A stretch of 19,242 nucleotides of DNA. Source: an uncultured Burkholderiales bacterium. Its GTDB lineage: Bacteria > Pseudomonadota > Gammaproteobacteria > Burkholderiales > Burkholderiaceae_C. Positions 14,368-19,242 of this stretch are shown here, in pieces (the stretch's first letter is position 1; the number at the start of each line of letters is the position of its first letter). A program made the position numbers and the translations under genes. The stretch lies in assembly GCA_937897495.1 (NCBI GenBank), contig CALCBL010000036.1, positions 1 to 19,242 on the forward strand, read 5' to 3'. The notes under the pieces are model-generated. The model was not told where the DNA came from. It saw only the letters and a list, made by a program, of their open reading frames with translations, and ran no database searches.

Positions 14368-15501
14368 TTACATCGCAGCCTTGAACAGCTTTTCAAAATC
14401 AGCAGCTGTGCAAGGACGTGGATTGGTTTGGTGGCAAATATCGGCAGTGGCAATTTCAACCAAGCGAGCCATGTGTTCTGGTTTCACGCCATGCGAAGAC
14501 AAAGTGCCGGTAATGCCAATCGACGCTTTCAATTCTTTGAGCCACGCTACAAAAGCGCTGCCGCCACCTTGGACCTTGCAGACATGTGCCAATTCATTGA
14601 ATTTTTCAGGAACGGCCTCGTAGTTCCAGGCCATGACCACGTCGATCATGAGTGCATTGGCTAGGCCGTGGTGCATGTCGACCACTGCACCCAATGCGTG
14701 CGCGCAAGAGTGCACCGCACCCAAATCCTTTTGGAAGGCAATGGCGCCCATCATGGACGACATCATCATGTCGCTGCGGGCCTTGAGGTTGTTGGGCTCA
14801 TGCACAGCTGTATGCAGTGCAGCAGCGCCAATGCGAGTGCCTTCTAACGCAATGCCATCGCACAAGGGATGGTAGGCGGGCGACAAATAACTTTCGATGT
14901 TGTGAGTGAGTGCATCCATGCCAGTGCTTGCTGTGATCTTGCCCGGCAAGCCCAAGGTCAGTTCTGGATCGGCGAAAACCGTTTGGGCCAATAATTTAGG
15001 ATGGAAAATAACCCGCTTCTGATGTGTATCGTCTTCGCTCACAACGCTGGCGCGGCCCACTTCGGAGCCAGTGCCAGAGGTAGTAGGCAATGCCACAAAA
15101 TAGGGCAAGGTGCCGACGATGCTGCGTACCTGCGGGTGGTCCCATGCGAATTCCAAGATGGAGCCTTCTTGGGTAGCTGATAAGCCCACCACCTTGGCAA
15201 CGTCAAGTGATGCGCCGCCACCTAAGCCAATGACGCAATCGGCATTGTGTGCTTTGAAAGCGGCACCGCCAGCCGTGACTTGCGAGGCGGTGGGGTTGCC
15301 ATGCACGCCGGCATAGACAGCGACCTCCAAACCAGACAAATGGGCGATGAACTCGGCCATCAGGGGCAAGTCGTTGAGGGCTTTGTCGGTAACGATGAGG
15401 GGACGTTTGAAGCCTAAATTCTTTAATTGGGGCCCGACTAACTTGCGCGCTCCCACGCCAAAGTGAATGGGAGTCGGAAAAGAAAATTTTTCAATGCTCA
15501 T
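14368..15501 (-). CDS. Iron-type alcohol dehydrogenase
   Basis: A 377-residue group III (iron-dependent) alcohol dehydrogenase that interconverts a primary alcohol and an aldehyde with NAD(P). The nucleotide-binding GGGASLD is at 94-100, followed by PTTSGTGSE (139-147). Metal ligands are D196 and H200 in MDALTH, H264 in AVHSCAH and H278 in HHGLANAL, the same spacing as in FucO. The gene lies between the glutamine-synthetase-like ligase (31 nt upstream) and the PuuD-like hydrolase (17 nt downstream). It could oxidise a gamma-glutamyl amino alcohol, or, working in the other direction, reduce phosphonoacetaldehyde as PhpC-type enzymes do. The first fits a catabolic operon better, but both are inference. 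Confidence 0.92.
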   Translation of the reverse strand: MSIEKFSFPTPIHFGVGARKLVGPQLKNLGFKRPLIVTDKALNDLPLMAEFIAHLSGLEVAVYAGVHGNPTASQVTAGGAAFKAHNADCVIGLGGGASLDVAKVVGLSATQEGSILEFAWDHPQVRSIVGTLPYFVALPTTSGTGSEVGRASVVSEDDTHQKRVIFHPKLLAQTVFADPELTLGLPGKITASTGMDALTHNIESYLSPAYHPLCDGIALEGTRIGAAALHTAVHEPNNLKARSDMMMSSMMGAIAFQKDLGAVHSCAHALGAVVDMHHGLANALMIDVVMAWNYEAVPEKFNELAHVCKVQGGGSAFVAWLKELKASIGITGTLSSHGVKPEHMARLVEIATADICHQTNPRPCTAADFEKLFKAAM

Positions 15502-15532
15502 GTGAATGTCCAGTTTGATCTGTTGGATTCAA

Positions 15533-16906
15533 TTAAATAATTTCAAAATAGCGTTTGAGTTCCCAGTCGGTCACGCCATCTAACCATTGCCGCCACTCCC
15601 ATTCGCGGGTGGCGGCGAAGTGATCCACAAATGTATCGCCTAACCAATCGCGCGCTACTTTGGACTGTTGAAAATTGCGCGTGGTTTCAATCAGGGTGCG
15701 GGGTGCACGGGGAATGTTTTCAGCGCCGCCATTCGTGCCGTGAATAGCGGGCGCAGTCAGCTTCATGCCTTTTTCCACACCATCCAGGCCAGCCGCAATG
15801 ACCGCGGCCATGGCCAAGTAGGGGTTGACGTCTGCGCCGGGGCAGCGTGTTTCCAGCCGCGTTGATTTGGGGGAGCCTGCAATGACACGGAAACTGGCGG
15901 TGCGGTTGTCCACTCCCCATGTTGGTTTGACGGGTGCCCAGAAACCATCGACCAATCGCTTGTAGCTGTTGATGGTGGGCCAGAACATAGGCGCAAATTC
16001 CATGAGGTGGGCGACTTGACCTGCCAAATAACTTTCAAACATTTTGCTCATGCCGTGACGGCCTTTGGCATCGGCAAACAAATTCTTTTTGCCGTCACTC
16101 ATGCTTTGGTGAATATGGCCACTGCAACCTGGGTAAGCGGCATTCCACTTGGCCATGAAGCTGGGCATGATGCCAAAGCGCGCACCAATTTCTTTGGTGC
16201 CTGTTTTAAACAAGATGGCGCGGTCAGCTTGTGTGAGCGCATCGCTGAAAGCAATGGCGGCTTCGTAAACACCAGGCCCGGTTTCTGTGTGCAAGCCTTC
16301 AATGGGCACGCCAAACTGCAGCATCTCGTCTTGAATGGCGTTGAAGAACTCGCGATTTTGGTTCATGCGCAGCAATGAATAACCAAACATGCCAGGTGTG
16401 AGTGGTGTGGGCCCTACGCCTTTTTTACTTTCCCAGGAATGAGAGTTCTCTAAAAAGTTGAACCACTCAAACTCCATGCCGCACATGGGGTTCACGCCCA
16501 TTTTGGCAGCACGCTTTATAACTTTCTTCAAAGTTTGACGTGGGCAAAGTGGGTGTGGCGTGCCATCGCTGTTGATGAATTCACCTAGAAAGAAGGGGAC
16601 GTTGTTGTCCCAAGGTACATTGCGCGCGGTATCTAGATCTAAGCGAGCCAAAGCATCTGGAAAGCCATGTTGCCATCCCGTGACGGAGGTGTTGTCATAG
16701 CACTGATCAGAGGAGTCCCAGCCAAACACCACGTCGCAAAAACCAAAACCACCGGCTGGGTAAGGCTCTGCGGCACCTTTGAATTTGTCAATGTGCAAGT
16801 ACTTGCCGCGCAAAATGCCGTCGATGTCGCTCACGGCTACTTTGACTTTTTGAGCCCCATTTTTTTCAACTGCTTTAAGCGCAGGGTGTACATTGGAGGT
16901 GGCCAT
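15533..16906 (-). CDS. Glutamine-synthetase-family gamma-glutamylamide ligase
   Basis: A 457-residue ATP-dependent ligase of the glutamine synthetase fold. It shows the beta-grasp start SDIDGILRGKYLHIDKF (26-42), the metal ligands GMEFEWF (E145, E147), HTETGPGVYE (E208, E215), SGHIHQS (H264), the N-S-Y-K-R-L-V-D-G segment followed by W-G-V-D-N-R-T, and R-L-E-T-R-C-P-G-A-D-V-N-P-Y-L-A. The adenylylation-site tyrosine loop of GlnA is not recognisable, and the neighbours (PuuD-like hydrolase, two dehydrogenases, an amine-related transporter) indicate a PuuA/IpuC/GlnA4-like role: attaching glutamate through its gamma-carboxyl to an amine. The amine is unknown; ethanolamine or 2-AEP suit the context. 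The start is supported by AAAGGA 6-7 nt before the ATG. It lies 45 nt downstream of phnW. Confidence 0.88.
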   Translation of the reverse strand: MATSNVHPALKAVEKNGAQKVKVAVSDIDGILRGKYLHIDKFKGAAEPYPAGGFGFCDVVFGWDSSDQCYDNTSVTGWQHGFPDALARLDLDTARNVPWDNNVPFFLGEFINSDGTPHPLCPRQTLKKVIKRAAKMGVNPMCGMEFEWFNFLENSHSWESKKGVGPTPLTPGMFGYSLLRMNQNREFFNAIQDEMLQFGVPIEGLHTETGPGVYEAAIAFSDALTQADRAILFKTGTKEIGARFGIMPSFMAKWNAAYPGCSGHIHQSMSDGKKNLFADAKGRHGMSKMFESYLAGQVAHLMEFAPMFWPTINSYKRLVDGFWAPVKPTWGVDNRTASFRVIAGSPKSTRLETRCPGADVNPYLAMAAVIAAGLDGVEKGMKLTAPAIHGTNGGAENIPRAPRTLIETTRNFQQSKVARDWLGDTFVDHFAATREWEWRQWLDGVTDWELKRYFEII

Positions 16907-16926
16907 GATCAGTCCTTTGCAAATTT

Positions 16927-16948
16927 ACAATTTCATTGTCACTGACAA
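16927..16948. repeat. Two overlapping palindromes between phnW and the ligase gene
   Basis: TTGTCA-C-TGACAA (16936-16948) is a perfect 6+6 inverted repeat 3 nt after the phnW stop codon. It overlaps by 4 nt ACAAT-TTC-ATTGT (16927-16939), a perfect 5+5 repeat. Only one of the two hairpins could form at a time in RNA. There is no T-tract, so this is not a terminator. It may be a regulator site or an mRNA-processing hairpin between the transaminase and ligase genes. Confidence 0.4.
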
Positions 16949-16951
16949 CAT

Positions 16952-18067
16952 TCAAGCGGGAGCGCCGCTGGCAATGCCCAATTCTTCCAATGCCAAAGCC
17001 ACAGCATGCACAGCTTGTTGCATTTCGATGGGGCCAATGGCACCAATGCAGCCCACACGGAATGTTTCAATTTCAGTGAGCTTGCCTGGGTACAAAATAA
17101 AGCCATGCTTCTTGGCAGCTTCGTAGAATTTTCTAAATTCGTAATGCGCATCTGCTGGCGCGTGAAAGGTCACGATGATGGGTGCCTGTACTGCAGGGTC
17201 TAAATAGGGCTTAAAGCCTAAAGCGGCCATGCCTTGGACCAAAGTTTTGCAATTGCTTTGGTAACGCTTCAAACGGGCGGGCTGCCCACCTTCTTCTTCA
17301 AACTGTTGAATGGCTTCTGCCAAGGCCACCATCACATGGGTGGGTGGTGTAAAGCGCCATTGACCGGTTTTTTCCATGTACACATATTGGTCGTGTAAGT
17401 CCATGGCCAAGGAAGAATTGTTGCCGGCGCAGTTGTCCAAAATGGCTTTGCGAATGAACACAAAGCCCATGCCAGGCACACCTTCTAGGCATTTACCGCT
17501 GGCTGCAATGAGTGCGTCAAAGCGTGTGGTGCGCGCGTCAATTTCTAGCGCAGCAAAGGAGCTCATGGCGTCCACAATCAAACCCTTGTTGTGCTTCTCA
17601 CAAACTTTGGCAATGTCGTGAAGGGGATTTAAAACCCCCGCACCTGTTTCGCAGTGAATCAGCACCACATGGGTAATGCTGGCGTCTTTTTGGAGCAGGG
17701 CTTCTAGTGCAATGGGCGAGACGCATTGATCTTCTGGTGTTGGTACAACCGTGGTTTTGCGCCCCATCATGGTGGAGAGTTTGGCTGCACGTTTGCAATA
17801 TGCGCCATTGTCCAAAACCAAAATGTGGCCGCTTGGGGGGACCACTGTGGCCACTGCAGCTTCCACGCTAAAGGTGCCGCTGCCTTGAAGTGGCACCACC
17901 ACATGGGTTTCGTGTCCGTGAACAATGTTTAACAAGCTTTTGCGAACCCGTGCGGTCATGGCAATGAACTCACTGTCCCAAGAGCCCCAGTCTCGCAGCA
18001 TGGCCAGCTTGGTACGCAGGGTGGTGGTTAAGGGGCCGGGTGTGAGAAGAATGGCTTCGCGTTGCAT
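16952..18067 (-). CDS. phnW: 2-aminoethylphosphonate:pyruvate transaminase
   Basis: PLP-dependent class V aminotransferase converting 2-AEP and pyruvate to phosphonoacetaldehyde and alanine, the first step of 2-AEP breakdown. The 371-residue protein from the ATG at 18067 carries the PhnW signature set: [11 protein letters not shown] (6-16), RDWGSWD (25-31), [12 protein letters not shown] (59-70), [12 protein letters not shown] (D166), the PLP lysine K192 in [32 protein letters not shown], and the C-terminal [23 protein letters not shown] longer open frame reaches 18214, but its first 49 residues overlap the permease gene and lie outside the family, so they are rejected. It follows the permease by 58 nt. 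The ribosome-binding site is weak (AAGAGA). Confidence 0.93.
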   Translation of the reverse strand: MQREAILLTPGPLTTTLRTKLAMLRDWGSWDSEFIAMTARVRKSLLNIVHGHETHVVVPLQGSGTFSVEAAVATVVPPSGHILVLDNGAYCKRAAKLSTMMGRKTTVVPTPEDQCVSPIALEALLQKDASITHVVLIHCETGAGVLNPLHDIAKVCEKHNKGLIVDAMSSFAALEIDARTTRFDALIAASGKCLEGVPGMGFVFIRKAILDNCAGNNSSLAMDLHDQYVYMEKTGQWRFTPPTHVMVALAEAIQQFEEEGGQPARLKRYQSNCKTLVQGMAALGFKPYLDPAVQAPIIVTFHAPADAHYEFRKFYEAAKKHGFILYPGKLTEIETFRVGCIGAIGPIEMQQAVHAVALALEELGIASGAPA

Positions 18068-18094
18068 GGTGAATGTGTCTCTTGTCTTAAAGTG

Positions 18095-18123
18095 ATTTAA
18101 AAACTGTATCAGATCAGAATCAA
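18095..18123 (-). promoter_or_regulatory. Possible internal promoter before phnW
   Basis: In the AT-rich 58-nt gap after the permease stop codon, TTGATT (18123-18118) and TTAAAT (18100-18095) lie 17 bp apart on the minus strand, each matching consensus at 4 of 6 positions. The start would fall near 18088, about 20 nt before the phnW ATG. This is weak evidence; AT-rich spacers give such matches easily. Confidence 0.3.
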
Positions 18124-18125
18124 AA

Positions 18126-19242
18126 TTATCGTCGACGCCAAGCTTGCGTTCGTTTGTCCACAAACCAGCTGAGCCAAGCAAAAAATACAGTGGCACAAGC
18201 TGAAATAAGTGCAATTAAAACAGCCATGGCCGCAGCCGCGCCAATGTCGCCGGCTTCATCCAAATTCAGAATGGCGATGGCGGCTACTTTGTTTTCGGGT
18301 GAATACAAAAAAACTACCGCCGAAATAGTGGTCATGGCATTGATGAAAAAATAACGCGCAATGTCCACCATGGCCGGTGTGCAAATGGGCAATGTCACGC
18401 GCCAGAAGGTTTTGTAAAAAGGCACTTTGAGAGAAGCACTGACCGATTCAAATTCGGCATCCAAAGACTTCAGTGCCGTGGTGGCCGTTAAATGCCCTGT
18501 GGTGTAAAAGTGAACAATGGTGCAAAGGGTTAGCAGGGCCATGCTTTGGTACATGCCGTGCAATGGGTTGCTGGGCATGTTGAAGAAAAAGATATAACCC
18601 AGACCCAAGACCAATCCAGGCACAGCCATGGGTATCACGGCCAGCAAATGAAGGGGTGCGCGAACCAAGTTCATGCCTTTGGTTTTTTCAAGCAAATAGG
18701 CTGTGACAAAGACCAGCAAGGTGCCAAAGACGGCCGTACCCGATGCCATTTTCAAGCTGTTGATAAAACCTTGGCCCACATCGCCATCGATCAAACCCAG
18801 CTTGTAATGCACTAGGCTGGGCGCAAGGTTATACGGCCAAAAACTGGCGAAAGATGCAAAAATGGCCATGCCCAACATGGCCAGCATGAGGCATGCAATG
18901 AAGGTGCAAAAAGACATCATGAGCAGGTCATGGCGCGCGTCGGGTTTGGGCGTCAACGCCACCGCTCTTGCGCTTAACATGGCTGTTTGGCGAGCACTGA
19001 CATAGCGGTCTACACCAAAGCTTAAAACGGCTGGCGACAAAAGCAGCAAAGCCACCACAGAGCCTCTAGCGAAATCTTGCTGACCAATGACCAGCTTGAA
19101 AATATCGGTGGCCATCATGTTGAAGTTGCCACCAATGACTTTGGGAATGCCAAAATCAGTCATGACCAAAGTAAAGCTGACCAAGGACGCAGAAATCAAA
19201 CCGTACTTGGCGCCAGGCAAAGTGATGGTGAAAAACTTTCGC
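18126..19242 (-). CDS. 2-AEP-type ABC transporter permease (5' end outside window)
   Basis: The C-terminal 371 codons of an inner-membrane ABC permease; the reading frame is open through the right edge. The visible protein begins just inside the EAA loop of a first permease domain ([13 protein letters not shown]), crosses a linker near the ...S-F-G-V-D-R-Y segment, and then contains a complete second permease domain with its own loop ([22 protein letters not shown]). It is thus a fused two-domain permease, the layout of the PhnU-like 2-AEP transporter family (as I recall, TIGR03262). The stretch [15 protein letters not shown] is strongly reminiscent of that family. A TTG at 19220 could start a frame but lies inside the conserved loop. 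The ATPase and binding protein should be upstream. Confidence 0.85.
   Translation of the reverse strand, partial: RKFFTITLPGAKYGLISASLVSFTLVMTDFGIPKVIGGNFNMMATDIFKLVIGQQDFARGSVVALLLLSPAVLSFGVDRYVSARQTAMLSARAVALTPKPDARHDLLMMSFCTFIACLMLAMLGMAIFASFASFWPYNLAPSLVHYKLGLIDGDVGQGFINSLKMASGTAVFGTLLVFVTAYLLEKTKGMNLVRAPLHLLAVIPMAVPGLVLGLGYIFFFNMPSNPLHGMYQSMALLTLCTIVHFYTTGHLTATTALKSLDAEFESVSASLKVPFYKTFWRVTLPICTPAMVDIARYFFINAMTTISAVVFLYSPENKVAAIAILNLDEAGDIGAAAAMAVLIALISACATVFFAWLSWFVDKRTQAWRRR

Noticed and set aside
15533..16906. Ammonia-assimilating glutamine synthetase GlnA
   Set aside because: Sequence pattern and operon partners fit gamma-glutamylamide ligases; the GlnA adenylylation loop is not seen.
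18068..18214. N-terminal extension of phnW to 18214
   Set aside because: The extra 49 residues overlap the permease gene and precede the family's conserved start.
19218..19220. TTG as the permease start codon
   Set aside because: It falls inside a conserved permease loop ([10 protein letters not shown]); the frame stays open to the window edge.
1..19242. CRISPR array, insertion sequence, prophage, tRNA or rRNA
   Set aside because: No regularly spaced repeats, transposase or integrase motifs, or recognisable stable-RNA sequences were found by eye.

Overview
The window looks like a chromosomal segment of a betaproteobacterium of the order Burkholderiales, most likely a Comamonadaceae-type freshwater organism (Limnohabitans or Rhodoferax-like). 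This rests on protein character (BPSS1780-family membrane protein, Pseudomonas-type ThrB, His-tailed SlyD, DUF4743-Nudix), the thrB/polA neighbourhood and a moderate G+C content by eye. No sequence search was possible. Genes are densely packed and no gene-free stretch exceeds 300 bases; the largest gap is about 178 bases. I see no rRNA, tRNA, insertion sequence, prophage or CRISPR array.

Layout: (1) 1-1135, minus strand: the first codons of a gene with a Tat-like signal, then guaC (GMP reductase, Bacillus-type). (2) 1136-1313: a divergent guaC/uvrD control region with a near-consensus sigma70 promoter for guaC, followed at its very start by a strong intrinsic-terminator hairpin. (3) 1314-4113, plus strand: uvrD and slyD. 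(4) 4117-5858, minus strand: thrB and a BPSS1780-family membrane protein, overlapping by 4 nt, preceded by a possible leaderless 17-codon upstream ORF. (5) 5998-10428, plus strand: polA, a DUF4743/Nudix hydrolase and a TauE/SafE transporter. (6) 10425-19242, minus strand: an eight-gene, tightly spaced catabolic operon that begins beyond the right edge.

The operon is the most interesting part. In transcription order it encodes a two-domain 2-aminoethylphosphonate (2-AEP) type ABC permease, 2-AEP:pyruvate transaminase PhnW, a glutamine-synthetase-family gamma-glutamylamide ligase, an iron-type alcohol dehydrogenase, a PuuD-like gamma-glutamyl hydrolase (class I GATase), an aldehyde dehydrogenase, a HAD-IB phosphatase-like protein and a DoeB/aspartoacylase-like zinc amidohydrolase. 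Ligase + alcohol dehydrogenase + aldehyde dehydrogenase + gamma-glutamyl hydrolase is the enzyme set needed to oxidise an amino alcohol such as ethanolamine while its amine is masked by gamma-glutamylation. Coupled to 2-AEP uptake and transamination, this suggests a combined route for ethanolamine-like head groups and their phosphonate analogue, or a new gamma-glutamyl route for 2-AEP itself. No C-P bond hydrolase (PhnX or PhnA) is visible in the window.

Regulatory patterns: uvrD, polA and the thrB upstream ORF each have a -10-like hexamer (TACAAT or CACAAT) exactly 6 nt before the ATG, indicating leaderless mRNAs. uvrD and polA also share a longer upstream element.
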